This document shows, one piece after another, positions 19,988-29,765 of a stretch of DNA of 64,000 nt. Every line of letters begins with the position of its first letter. The stretch's first letter is position 1. The notes beneath the pieces were generated by a model. That model worked only from the letters and a program-made list of their open reading frames with translations, searched no databases and had not been told where the DNA came from. Origin of the DNA: Chiayiivirga sp. (GTDB lineage Bacteria; Pseudomonadota; Gammaproteobacteria; Xanthomonadales; Xanthomonadaceae); assembly GCA_022647565.1 (NCBI GenBank), contig JALCLA010000001.1, forward strand, positions 992,001-1,056,000, in the 5' to 3' direction. A program made the position numbers and the translations under genes.

Positions 19988-22060
19988 ATGAGCGCATTGG
20001 GTGCCGGCAGCGGCAAGGAACGAAGCGGGGCGATCAACCTCTGGATTTTCATTCTGTTGGGCGCGCTGTTTGTACTTGCCGCCAACTTTTATTTCTCCGC
20101 GGCGCGCAATGCGGAGGAAAACAAGGCGCGAGCCCGGTTGACCGACGTGCAGGTGTTGTCGCAGAAAATCGCGACCTTCGCCCAGGCCGCCGCGGCCGGT
20201 ACGCTGGAAGCCTTCGACGAACTGCAGGCCACGCGCGACCGCATCCAACTCGACCTCGATGTGCTCAAGCAAGGCAGCGCCGTCGCCGCGGGCAAGGTGC
20301 CCGAGGCGCAGGCCGATGAGTTCGCAGGCATCCCCGCCTATGACGCTGCCACGGGTGTGAGCGAAGAGCTCAAGGCGCTGGGCGATGTCTGGGCGCCGAT
20401 CTCCGCCAACGCCCAGACCATCATCGACAACAAGGAGCTGGTGCTCGGCCTGAACGACACCGCCGCCGCCTTCTCCGCCACGGTTCCCCAGCTGTCGGCG
20501 CAGATGGACGAAGTGGTGCGCGCGATGGGCGAAAGCAACGCCACCAGCACCCAGATCTACACCGCGAACCGTCAGGTCGTGCTCGCCAACAACATGTTGC
20601 GCCACGTTACCGAGATCCTGCAGGGCGGGGCCGGCGCGGTCTCGGCCGCCGACCGCTTCTCGCGCGACGCGAGCATGTTCGGACAGGTGCTCACGGGCCT
20701 GCAGAACGGCAGCGCCGAGCAGGGCATCGCGCGTGTCGCCAGCGCGCAGGCGCGCAACACGCTGGAGCAGGTCACCGAGCAGTACAACGCGGTGCAGGCC
20801 GACGTGGAGCGCATCCTCGACGCATCCACCCAGCTGCTCGAGATCAAGGAAGCGTCGGACGAGATCCTGCGCCAGTCCGCCGACCTGCTGCAGGGCGCTC
20901 AGAAACTAAGCGTTGCCTACGACGATCTGCCGACCTCGCGCAAATTCCCGAGCCTCTGGGTCGGCCTCGTGGCCGGTGCCGCGGCCATCTTCGGCATTGC
21001 CGGCCTGCTTTTCAGCTTGTACCGCGACCAGTCCAAGCGTTTTGCGGTGACGCAGGAATTGAACCAGCGCAACCAGGAAGCCATTCTGCGACTCCTGGAC
21101 GAAATGGGATCGCTGGCAGAAGGCGATCTGACGGTCAAGGCGACGGTGACCGAAGACATCACCGGCGCGATCGCGGACTCGATCAACTTCGCGGTCGAGG
21201 CGTTGCGATCGCTCGTTACGACCATCAACGAAACCGCCGTGCAGGTGGCTGCCGCCGCCCAGGAGACGCAGTCCACCGCGCTGCATCTGGCCGAAGCCGC
21301 CGAGCATCAGGCGCAGCAGATCACCTCGGCCTCGGCCGCGATCAACGAGATTGCGGTGTCGATCGACGAGGTGTCGAAGAACTCGGCCGAATCGGCCGAC
21401 GTGGCGCAGCGTTCGGTGCAGATGGCCGCCAAGGGCGCGGAAGTGGTGCGCCAGACGATCCAGGGCATGGACTCGATCCGCGACCAGATCCAGGAGACAT
21501 CGAAGCGCATCAAGCGACTCGGCGAAAGCTCGCAGGAAATCGGCTCGATCGTGGAACTGATCAACGACATCGCCGAGCAGACCAACATCCTTGCGCTTAA
21601 CGCCGCCATCCAGGCGGCCTCGGCGGGTGAGGCGGGTCGCGGATTCGCGGTCGTGGCCGACGAAGTGCAGCGCCTCGCAGAACGCTCTGCGAACGCCACG
21701 AAGCGAATCGAAACCCTGGTGCAGACGATTCAGGCCGATACCAACGAGGCGGTGAGCTCGATGGAGCAGACCACCGCGGAAGTGGTGGCCGGTGCCCGAC
21801 TCGCCGAGGACGCGGGCCTGGCGCTGGGCGAGATCGAGAAGGTGTCGAACGACCTCGCCGACCTGATTCAGAACATCTCCGAGGCCGCACGCCAGCAGTC
21901 GGCGGCGGCCACCAATATTTCGGCCACGATGAACGTGATTCAGGAAATCACCACGCAGACCTCGGTTGGTGCGAGCCAGACCGCGGAGTCGATCGGAAAC
22001 CTGGCGCAGCTGGCCGCCGACCTGCGTCGTTCGGTCGCGGACTTCAAGCTGCCGGGCTGA
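19988..22060 (+). CDS. pilJ: Methyl-accepting chemotaxis protein PilJ
   Basis: The 690-residue receptor has a first membrane helix at about 15-35, a long periplasmic helical PilJ-type domain, a second membrane helix at about 318-340, a HAMP region, and a cytoplasmic signalling coiled coil. The hairpin tip is recognisable as [18 protein letters not shown], followed by [18 protein letters not shown]. PilJ senses the pilus state (PilA interaction in Pseudomonas) and controls ChpA. Methylation by PilK and demethylation by ChpB, encoded just downstream, are expected. Confidence 0.96.
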   Translation: MSALGAGSGKERSGAINLWIFILLGALFVLAANFYFSAARNAEENKARARLTDVQVLSQKIATFAQAAAAGTLEAFDELQATRDRIQLDLDVLKQGSAVAAGKVPEAQADEFAGIPAYDAATGVSEELKALGDVWAPISANAQTIIDNKELVLGLNDTAAAFSATVPQLSAQMDEVVRAMGESNATSTQIYTANRQVVLANNMLRHVTEILQGGAGAVSAADRFSRDASMFGQVLTGLQNGSAEQGIARVASAQARNTLEQVTEQYNAVQADVERILDASTQLLEIKEASDEILRQSADLLQGAQKLSVAYDDLPTSRKFPSLWVGLVAGAAAIFGIAGLLFSLYRDQSKRFAVTQELNQRNQEAILRLLDEMGSLAEGDLTVKATVTEDITGAIADSINFAVEALRSLVTTINETAVQVAAAAQETQSTALHLAEAAEHQAQQITSASAAINEIAVSIDEVSKNSAESADVAQRSVQMAAKGAEVVRQTIQGMDSIRDQIQETSKRIKRLGESSQEIGSIVELINDIAEQTNILALNAAIQAASAGEAGRGFAVVADEVQRLAERSANATKRIETLVQTIQADTNEAVSSMEQTTAEVVAGARLAEDAGLALGEIEKVSNDLADLIQNISEAARQQSAAATNISATMNVIQEITTQTSVGASQTAESIGNLAQLAADLRRSVADFKLPG

Positions 22061-22093
22061 CCGGTGGCGCAGGGGCAGGGGGCGTAACGCTGC

Positions 22094-22990
22094 ATGGCGA
22101 TGGCAATGGGCCAGGTGTCGCACACTCCGGCGCATCCGAACATGGATGACGCCGAGTTCGAGCGCTGGGTGCGCTTGCTCGAGGCGCGCACGGGAGTCAC
22201 CGTGCCGCCCGAGCGCAAGCCGTTCCTGGTGACCGGACTGCGTCGTCGCATGCGCGAAACCGGCCATACCGAGTTCCAGCGCTACTACGACGAACTGCTG
22301 GACGGCGCACGTGGCGCGATGGAGTGGGCGGCGCTGGTCGACCACCTTACCGTGCATGAAACGCATTTCTTCCGGCATCCGCCTTCGCTGGCGCTGATCC
22401 GCGATCATTGGCTGCCGCAGTGGCTCGCGAATGCGCCGGAAGACCAGACGCTGCACGCGCTGTCGGTGGGTTGTTCCACCGGCGAGGAAGCCTATTCACT
22501 CGCGATGGTGCTGGATGCCGCGCTCTCCCAGGTGCTGCCGCAACGTCGTTTCGGCGTCACCGCCACCGACGTGAGCCAGCCGGCACTGGCAGTGGCGCGA
22601 CAGGCCAGCTTCCCGATGTCGCGGCTGGACGAGATCCCGCCGGCCTATCGGGTCGATGCGATCGAGCCGGGCCCCCGCAATGACCAGTTCCGCATCAGCG
22701 AACGGCTGCGCAAGCGCGTCGGCTTTGCCTGCGTCAACCTGCTGCACGCCTCGCGCGCACCCTTGCGCAAGCTCGACCTGATCTTTTGCCAGAACGTGTT
22801 GATCTATTTCGCGCGCGAGCGGCGCGGCGAGCTGCTCGACGGCCTCGCCCGCCTTTTGCGCCCCAATGGGTTGCTGGTCCTCGGCCCCGGCGAGGTCACC
22901 AACTGGAATCACCCGCAACTCGCACGCACCGGCGGACGCCAGACGCTGGCTTACGTCCGCCAATTGAAAGAGACCGAGGGCAGGCCCTGA
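22094..22990 (+). CDS. pilK: CheR-type methyltransferase PilK
   Basis: The 298-residue protein has the CheR layout: an N-terminal helical domain (DDAEFERWVRLLEARTGVTV) and a C-terminal SAM-binding domain with ALSVGCSTGEEAYSLAMVL, followed by DLIFCQNVLIYFA and LGPGEV. It should methylate glutamates of PilJ. The chpA ATG begins 1 bp after its stop. Confidence 0.94.
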   Translation: MAMAMGQVSHTPAHPNMDDAEFERWVRLLEARTGVTVPPERKPFLVTGLRRRMRETGHTEFQRYYDELLDGARGAMEWAALVDHLTVHETHFFRHPPSLALIRDHWLPQWLANAPEDQTLHALSVGCSTGEEAYSLAMVLDAALSQVLPQRRFGVTATDVSQPALAVARQASFPMSRLDEIPPAYRVDAIEPGPRNDQFRISERLRKRVGFACVNLLHASRAPLRKLDLIFCQNVLIYFARERRGELLDGLARLLRPNGLLVLGPGEVTNWNHPQLARTGGRQTLAYVRQLKETEGRP

Positions 22991-22991
22991 C

Positions 22992-25900
22992 ATGAGGCTG
23001 CAAGACGACATCGACTTCACCACCCTGACCTGGGTCAAGGCCGAGCTCGACGAGACGCTCAAGCAGGCGCGCCACGCGCTGGAGGCTTACGTCGAGGATC
23101 CGGCCGATGCCAGCCAGATGCGGTTCTGCGCCACGTACCTGCATCAGGTGCAAGGCACGCTGCGCATGGTGGAGCTGTACGGCGCCGCGATGGTGACCGA
23201 GGAGATGGAGCACCTCGCCAGTGCCCTGCTCGACAACGGCATCAAGGATCGCGACGAAGCCTACGCAGTGCTGATGCGCGGCATCGTGCAACTGCCCGAC
23301 TACCTGGAGCGCCTCCAGACCGGGCACAAGGACATCCCGATCGTCTTGCTGCCCCTGCTCAACGAATTGCGCGGCGCGCGCGGCGAGAAGAGCCTTACCG
23401 AGATCGTGCTGTTCACGCCGGACCTGACCCGGCCGCTGCCCGTCACGGCGAAAGGGCCGCTGGCGTCGTTGCCGGAAACCGAACTGCGCCCGATCGCCGA
23501 GCAATTGCGCAGCCAGTTCCAGCTGGCCCTGCTCAACTGGTTCCGCAATGCCGATGCCGACGCCAACGTGGCCCGCATCTCGCAGGTCTGCGACAAGCTG
23601 GTCGCGATCGTCGCGCAGGAAGACGCGCGACGCCTGTTCTGGGTCGCGGCGGGCGTGATGGAGGCCCTGCGTGCCAAGGCCTTCGAGCCCAGTCCGCAGC
23701 TGAAGCAGACCATCGGCAAGGTCGAGCGCGAGATCAAGCGCCTGGCCGACGCCGGCGAAGGCAGTTTCCGCGTCGACCCGCCGCGCGAACTGACCCGAAA
23801 CCTGCTGTACTTCGTGGCGCATGCGCCCACCGAGCACGGCCGCATCGGCGAGCTGCGCCAGGTGTTCCGTCTCGACACGCTGCTGCCCACCGAGGCCGAG
23901 ATCGCGCACGCGCGCGGCAGCATGAGCGGCCACAACCGCGCCTTGCTCGACACCGTGTCGGTGGCGATCAAGGACGACCTGATGCGGGTAAAGGACGCGC
24001 TCGACCTGCACCTGCGCACCCAGAACGCCTCGCCGGAAAGCCTCGGTGCGCAAGTGGAAGTGCTCGATCGCGTCTCCGACACCCTGGGCATGCTCGGCCT
24101 GGGCGTCGCGCGCCGCGTGGTGCAGGACCAGCGCACCGCGGTGCAGCAGGTTTCGAGCGGGACGCGACCCGCCGACGAGGCCACCCTGCTCGACATTGCC
24201 GGAGCCTTGCTCTACGTCGAGGCCTCGCTGGACGACCAGGTGCAGCACCTCGGCGGTGCTGCGGCCGAAGCGGATGCCGCGACACGCATCCTGCCCCAGG
24301 CCGAGGCACGCAAGGTGCTGGACGTGCTGGTGAAGGAGGCACAGGCCAATTTCGCCCAGGCCAAGCAGTGCTTCGTCGGGTTCGTCGAATCGAACTGGGA
24401 TCACGCCCAGCTCCAGGACGTGCCGCGTCTGCTGGAAGAGGTGTCGGGTGCAGTGCGCATCCTCGAATTGTCCGAGCCGCCGCAGTACCTGCTGGCAATC
24501 CGCCGCTTCACCGAAGCCGAGTTGCTGGCGCGACGCCGTGTCCCGAACGGGCAGCAGATGGACACGCTGGCCGATGCCCTGGCGAGTCTGGAATATTTCC
24601 TGGAGGCGGTACGCGAGCACCGTTCGGGGCGGGAGAAGATCCTCGAAGTTACCCGCACCAGCCTGGAAGCCCTGGGCTACTGGCCGGTGCCCGAAGCGGA
24701 AGAGTTGGCGATACCGGACGCGCCGCCCGCCGCCACTGTCACGTCTGCGCCTGTCGCATCCGAGGTGGCGGTTGAAGCGCCGCTCCGCGTCGAGCCGGTG
24801 CGCGAACCGATGGCAGCCTTCGTGCCCGTGCCGGCCGAGGTCGAGCCCGCACCTGGTCCTCCGGGCGTCGCGCTGCCGTCCATGCCGATTGCTCCGGCCG
24901 TGTCGATGGTGGGCGCGGCGGTGGCTGGATTCGAAGGTGGTTCCGACGAGATCGACGAAGAGATCCGCGAGGTCTTCGTCGAAGAGGTGCACGAGGAGAT
25001 CATCAACCTGGGCGAGCTGCTGCCGGCCTGGACTTCCGACCTGCAGAACCTCGACCAGCTCAAGCCGATCCGGCGCGTCTTCCACACCCTCAAGGGCAGC
25101 GGCCGGCTGGTTGGCGCGCTGATGCTGGGAGAGTTCAGCTGGAAGGTCGAGAGCATGCTGAACCGGGTGCTGGACAAGACCATCGCACCCAACGCCGCCG
25201 TGCAGTCGCTGGTGGAGCATGCCTACGAGGTGCTGCCCAAGCTGCTTGCCGCCCTGCGGGGCGAATCCGGCATCCATGCCGATATCGAGGGCATCAAGGC
25301 CGTGGCCGAGCAGTTGGCTGCAGGCGAGCAGGTGCACTACGTACCGCCGCAGCCCGCCGGCGGCGAGACTCCCGTGGCGGTCGAGGCGCCCGTCGCGGTC
25401 GAAGCGCTGCTCGAGGTCGAGGTGCCGGTCGAAGCGGAGCCGGTCGCGGTCGCAGCCGTCGAGGAGGATGCCGACGAGGCTTCCGTACTCAACATCGACC
25501 CGGTGTTGTTCGACATCCTCAAGGCCGAAGTGGCCGGTCACCTGGACACGATCTACGCCTGGCTCGATGCCGCCAACGCGCAGCCGCGCCCCGCGACGGA
25601 CGAATTGCTGCGCGCCGTGCACACCATGAATGGCGCGTTCGCGATGACCGACGTGCCCGTGATCACCGAAGTGGTCGGTCCGCTCGAAGGTTTCATCAAG
25701 CGCCTGTTGGCGCATCGCATCCTGCCTGGCGCGAGCGGGCTGGCTGCCATCGCGGACACGGCTGATGCCGTGCGCAGCTTGATGCAGCAACTCGAGTCGC
25801 CGCGCCCGCAGTTGCCCGAATTGCAGGCCCTGGTGGCGCGGGTTCAGGCCGAACGTGATGCCTTGCCCGAACCCAGCGGCCCGTCCTTGCCGCTGCACCT

Positions 25901-28900
25901 GGAACATGAGGACGAGCACGCGCTCAGCGAAGCGGTGGCGATCGCGCCGGTTTCCCTGCCGCTGCCGGACGTGGAGCGCACCGCCGCCACGACCGGGCCG
26001 GTAGCCGCGAGCGAGCGTTTCGAGCCCACCACCGAAGCCACCTTCCCGAGCTTCGATCTCGGCGAAGTGGACTTCGATGTCGCCGCGCTGGACGCAGCGC
26101 TGCGTACCGAGGCGGCCACGCCCGAGTCGACGACGGTCAGTGCCGATGCGCTGGTCGACTCGTTCAGCACGGCCGCCGCGCCCGAGGAGCCTGTCGAGGA
26201 AGCCGAACTTCCCGTTGCCGAGGTAGCCGGGTTCGATACCGTGGCATTCGACGTCGCGCCTGAAGCGGTTGCCGGCGGCCGCGGTACTGATGCCCCGAGT
26301 CCGGTGCTGGATTTTGAGGAATTCAGCTTCGAGGAGCCAAGCGTCAGGACTCCCGAGTTGCCCGACGCCGTATTCGAGTTCTCGCGCGAAAGCAGCGAGG
26401 TGGCAGCGTTGGAGCCGACCGAACTGGTGGACGCCGCCTTGCCCGATGTGGCATTCGACGAAGCCCATATCGATCAGGTGCGCGGCGACGTATCGCAGTT
26501 GCCGAGCCTGCCGGCCGCGGAGGCCGCGCCGACTGTCCAGATCGAGGAGATGTCGTTCGAGGCCGAGTTGCTTGCGCTGGGTGAGGTGGGCCTGGATTCC
26601 GATTCGGCGCTGGAACTGGAGATCGTGGAAGCGGACGAGCCGGGCGAAGACCTTGCGGCCGATCTGGCCTTGGCGGATCCGGCGATCGCCGATCCCGCAA
26701 CCCAGGTCGAGGTCTCCGGTCTCGACGCGATGATTGCCGCCTACGACGCCCCCGCGGTCGACGACACGGCGGCGTTGCAGGAAGCCGCGACGTTGGCGCT
26801 CGAGGCCGAACGTGTCGCGCAGGCCGAGGCCGAAGCGGCCCGAATTGCCGCGGAGCAGGCGGAAGACGCTGCGCGTCTGGCCGAGGAAGCTGCAGCTCTG
26901 GAGCGCGCGGCCGAGGCGGCGCGAGCGGCGGAAGCCGAGGCTGCGGCGCGCGAGGCCGAGCGTCTGGCGCAGGCAGAAGCCGACCGACTTGCGGCGGAAG
27001 CGGCGGAAGCGGCGGAAGCGGCACGCGTCGAGGCCGAGCGCCTTGCGGCCGAAGCGGCGCGTGTCGAGGCCGAGCGCCTTGCCATCGAAGCGGCGGAACG
27101 CGAAGCGCGCGAACTGGCTGAACTCGAGGCCGAGCTCGCGGCACTGGAAGCCGCCGAGGCCGAAGCCAAGCGGGCCGCCGAAGCCGCGCTCGCCGCCGCC
27201 GAGGAAGCGCCGGTGCTGGAAGCTGCGCCGCTGCTCCCGGTGGAGCCGCTGGCCGACTTTGCCGCGGAAGCTGCCGCCGAGGCGATCGAATTCGCGCCCG
27301 TCGGCGGTGCGCCCAATCTGGCCGAGGCCGATCCCGACCCGGAGGGGCCGTTGGCCCTGCCCGACATGGACGAAGATCTGCTCGACATCTTCCTGGAGGA
27401 AGGTGGCGACATCCTCGATCATTCGGATGGCCTGATGGCCAAGCTGCGCGAGTCGCCTGCCGATCGCGAAACCGTGACTGCCCTGCAGCGCGACCTGCAT
27501 ACGCTCAAGGGCGGTGCTCGCATGGCGGGCATCACGCCGATCGGCGACCTCGGCCATGCGATGGAATACCTGCTGGAGGCGGTGGCCGAAGGCAAGCGTG
27601 AGCTGGGCACGCAAGGCGTGGAGACGCTGGAACGCTGCTTCGACCGCCTGCATGGCATGGTGACGCGCGTCGGCAAGCGCCAGGCGCTTGCCATGCCCGT
27701 GACCCTGATCGACCGGGTGGAAGCGCTGGGTCGTGGCGAGACACTGGCGGCATATGCTCCGGTAGCCGCAACACCGGCGGTCACCGACGCTGCGCCCGCC
27801 ACCGATGCGGCGGTCGCGGACGCAAGGCGCGAAGAGGTCCCGGCGCCCGCCGTACGGGCCCCGATCGCGGCCCTGTCGGCACCCTTGTCCGAGCCGATGG
27901 CGGACGAGGACGACATCAGCGTCCGCGCGCCGCAGGAACAGATCCGCATCCGCGCCGACCTGCTCGACCGCCTGGTCAACTACGCCGGCGAAGTGGCGAT
28001 CTATCGCGCCCGACTCGAACAGCAACTGGGCCTGTTCCGCGCCAGCCTGGGCGAACTGGACCAGACCACCACGCGTCTGCGCGAGCAGTTGCGCCGCCTC
28101 GAGATCGAAACCGAGGCGCAGATCGTGGCGCGCTACCAGCGCGAGGCCGAAGTTTCCGAATCCAACTTCGATCCGCTCGAACTCGACCGCTTCTCCACCC
28201 AGCAGCAGCTCACCCGCGCGCTGGCTGAGTCCGCCGCCGACATCACCAACCTGCAGGACACGCTCGAAGACCACACGCGCCAGTACGAAACCCTGCTGTT
28301 GCAGCAGTCGCGCGTCTCGTCGGAATTGCAGGAAGGTCTCATGCGCACGCGCATGGTGCCGTTCGATTCGCTGGTGCCGCGCCTGCGCCGCATCATCCGG
28401 CAGACCGCGGGTGAACTGGGCAAGAAGGCCCAGCTCAAGGTCGAAGGCGCGCAGGGCGAGATGGACCGCAACGTGCTCGACCGCATGACGGCCCCGCTCG
28501 AGCACATGCTGCGCAACGCCCTCGCACATGGCCTCGAGATGCCGGCCGAGCGTGTCCGCGCCGGCAAGCCCGAAGAGGGTACGGTCAAGATCGCCGTACG
28601 CCGTGAAGGCTCGGAAGTGGTGGTGGTGGTCTCGGACGATGGCAAAGGCCTCGACCGCGACGCGATCCGGCACAAGGCGATCGAACGCGGCCTGATGAAG
28701 TCGGACGCGCAGCTGTCGGATCGCGACCTGTACGGCTTTATCCTCGAAACCGGGTTCTCCACGGCGCAGACGGTCAGCAAGATCGCCGGTCGGGGCGTCG
28801 GCATGGACGTGGTGCATAGCGAAATCCGCCAGCTCGGCGGCTCGCTCTACATCGATTCCGAGCGCGGCAAGGGCTCGGAATTCGTGGTGCGCCTGCCCTT

Positions 28901-29765
28901 CACCCTGGCGGTGACGCAAGCGGTATTCGTTCGCCACGGCGAAACTTCGTTCGCAGTGCCGATCGCGTCGGTCCAGGGCGTGGCGCGCATTGATCGTTCC
29001 GCGCTGGAGGAGCAACTCGCCAGCGGCGAGCCGACCTTCCGCTACGCGGGCGAGGACTACTCGATCTACGACCTCGGGCTGCTGCTCGGCCAGAGCCACG
29101 TGCGCGCCGAGGAGAGCCTGCAGGTGCCCTTGTTGCTGGCACGTTCGGGCGACCTGCGCTCGGCGATCTGCGTCGATCACGTGATCGGCAGCCGCGAGAT
29201 CGTGGTGAAGCCGGTCGGGCCGCAGGTCAGTTCGATCCCCGGCATCTTCGGCGCCACGATCATGGGCGACGGCCGGGTGATCGTGATCCTGGACGTGGCG
29301 CCCCTGGTGCGGCGCTCGGCGGCCCTGCGCAAGCTGGGCGACGCGATGCCGCCGGCACCCGCACCGGTCGAACAACGTCGCATTCCGCTGGTCATGGTGG
29401 TGGACGACTCGATCACCATGCGCAAGGTCACGGGCCGCGTACTGGAGCGCCACAATTACGAAGTGCTCACTGCGAAGGACGGCATCGACGCGATCGAGAA
29501 GCTGGTCGAGCGCATCCCGGACGTGATGCTGCTCGACATCGAGATGCCGCGCATGGACGGCTACGAGCTCGCCACCCACATGCGCAACGACGTGCGCCTG
29601 CGTGGCATTCCAATCATCATGATCACCTCCCGCACCGGCGAGAAGCATCGCCAGCGCGCGTTCGAGATCGGCGTCGACCGCTACCTCGGCAAGCCGTATC
29701 AGGAGAACGAACTGATGCGCAACGTGCAGGAAATCCTGAAGGTGGGTCGTGGCGGCGCCGGCTAG
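22992..29765 (+). CDS. chpA: Hybrid chemosensory kinase ChpA
   Basis: The 2257-residue CheA-like kinase controls twitching. The N-terminus holds several phosphotransfer-type helical bundles: a degenerate one around His51 (YLHQVQGTLR), a canonical one with His698 (FHTLKGSGRLVGA), one with His877 (VHTMNGAFAM) and another with His1503 (LHTLKGGARMAG). Between them lie acidic linkers and, near residues 1250-1420, a long Ala/Glu-rich coiled coil. The dimerisation helix pair, the ATPase boxes (MLRNALAHGLE, VSDDGKGLDRD, IAGRGVGMDVV), a CheW domain and a C-terminal receiver with Asp2182 (LLDIEMPRMDG) follow. It overlaps chpB by 17 bp. Confidence 0.96.
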   Translation: MRLQDDIDFTTLTWVKAELDETLKQARHALEAYVEDPADASQMRFCATYLHQVQGTLRMVELYGAAMVTEEMEHLASALLDNGIKDRDEAYAVLMRGIVQLPDYLERLQTGHKDIPIVLLPLLNELRGARGEKSLTEIVLFTPDLTRPLPVTAKGPLASLPETELRPIAEQLRSQFQLALLNWFRNADADANVARISQVCDKLVAIVAQEDARRLFWVAAGVMEALRAKAFEPSPQLKQTIGKVEREIKRLADAGEGSFRVDPPRELTRNLLYFVAHAPTEHGRIGELRQVFRLDTLLPTEAEIAHARGSMSGHNRALLDTVSVAIKDDLMRVKDALDLHLRTQNASPESLGAQVEVLDRVSDTLGMLGLGVARRVVQDQRTAVQQVSSGTRPADEATLLDIAGALLYVEASLDDQVQHLGGAAAEADAATRILPQAEARKVLDVLVKEAQANFAQAKQCFVGFVESNWDHAQLQDVPRLLEEVSGAVRILELSEPPQYLLAIRRFTEAELLARRRVPNGQQMDTLADALASLEYFLEAVREHRSGREKILEVTRTSLEALGYWPVPEAEELAIPDAPPAATVTSAPVASEVAVEAPLRVEPVREPMAAFVPVPAEVEPAPGPPGVALPSMPIAPAVSMVGAAVAGFEGGSDEIDEEIREVFVEEVHEEIINLGELLPAWTSDLQNLDQLKPIRRVFHTLKGSGRLVGALMLGEFSWKVESMLNRVLDKTIAPNAAVQSLVEHAYEVLPKLLAALRGESGIHADIEGIKAVAEQLAAGEQVHYVPPQPAGGETPVAVEAPVAVEALLEVEVPVEAEPVAVAAVEEDADEASVLNIDPVLFDILKAEVAGHLDTIYAWLDAANAQPRPATDELLRAVHTMNGAFAMTDVPVITEVVGPLEGFIKRLLAHRILPGASGLAAIADTADAVRSLMQQLESPRPQLPELQALVARVQAERDALPEPSGPSLPLHLEHEDEHALSEAVAIAPVSLPLPDVERTAATTGPVAASERFEPTTEATFPSFDLGEVDFDVAALDAALRTEAATPESTTVSADALVDSFSTAAAPEEPVEEAELPVAEVAGFDTVAFDVAPEAVAGGRGTDAPSPVLDFEEFSFEEPSVRTPELPDAVFEFSRESSEVAALEPTELVDAALPDVAFDEAHIDQVRGDVSQLPSLPAAEAAPTVQIEEMSFEAELLALGEVGLDSDSALELEIVEADEPGEDLAADLALADPAIADPATQVEVSGLDAMIAAYDAPAVDDTAALQEAATLALEAERVAQAEAEAARIAAEQAEDAARLAEEAAALERAAEAARAAEAEAAAREAERLAQAEADRLAAEAAEAAEAARVEAERLAAEAARVEAERLAIEAAEREARELAELEAELAALEAAEAEAKRAAEAALAAAEEAPVLEAAPLLPVEPLADFAAEAAAEAIEFAPVGGAPNLAEADPDPEGPLALPDMDEDLLDIFLEEGGDILDHSDGLMAKLRESPADRETVTALQRDLHTLKGGARMAGITPIGDLGHAMEYLLEAVAEGKRELGTQGVETLERCFDRLHGMVTRVGKRQALAMPVTLIDRVEALGRGETLAAYAPVAATPAVTDAAPATDAAVADARREEVPAPAVRAPIAALSAPLSEPMADEDDISVRAPQEQIRIRADLLDRLVNYAGEVAIYRARLEQQLGLFRASLGELDQTTTRLREQLRRLEIETEAQIVARYQREAEVSESNFDPLELDRFSTQQQLTRALAESAADITNLQDTLEDHTRQYETLLLQQSRVSSELQEGLMRTRMVPFDSLVPRLRRIIRQTAGELGKKAQLKVEGAQGEMDRNVLDRMTAPLEHMLRNALAHGLEMPAERVRAGKPEEGTVKIAVRREGSEVVVVVSDDGKGLDRDAIRHKAIERGLMKSDAQLSDRDLYGFILETGFSTAQTVSKIAGRGVGMDVVHSEIRQLGGSLYIDSERGKGSEFVVRLPFTLAVTQAVFVRHGETSFAVPIASVQGVARIDRSALEEQLASGEPTFRYAGEDYSIYDLGLLLGQSHVRAEESLQVPLLLARSGDLRSAICVDHVIGSREIVVKPVGPQVSSIPGIFGATIMGDGRVIVILDVAPLVRRSAALRKLGDAMPPAPAPVEQRRIPLVMVVDDSITMRKVTGRVLERHNYEVLTAKDGIDAIEKLVERIPDVMLLDIEMPRMDGYELATHMRNDVRLRGIPIIMITSRTGEKHRQRAFEIGVDRYLGKPYQENELMRNVQEILKVGRGGAG

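Noticed and set aside
22896..29648. A 2250-codon open frame antiparallel to chpA
   Set aside because: It is a mirror of the codon bias of chpA. Its translation is rich in His/Arg/Gly repeats and matches no family.
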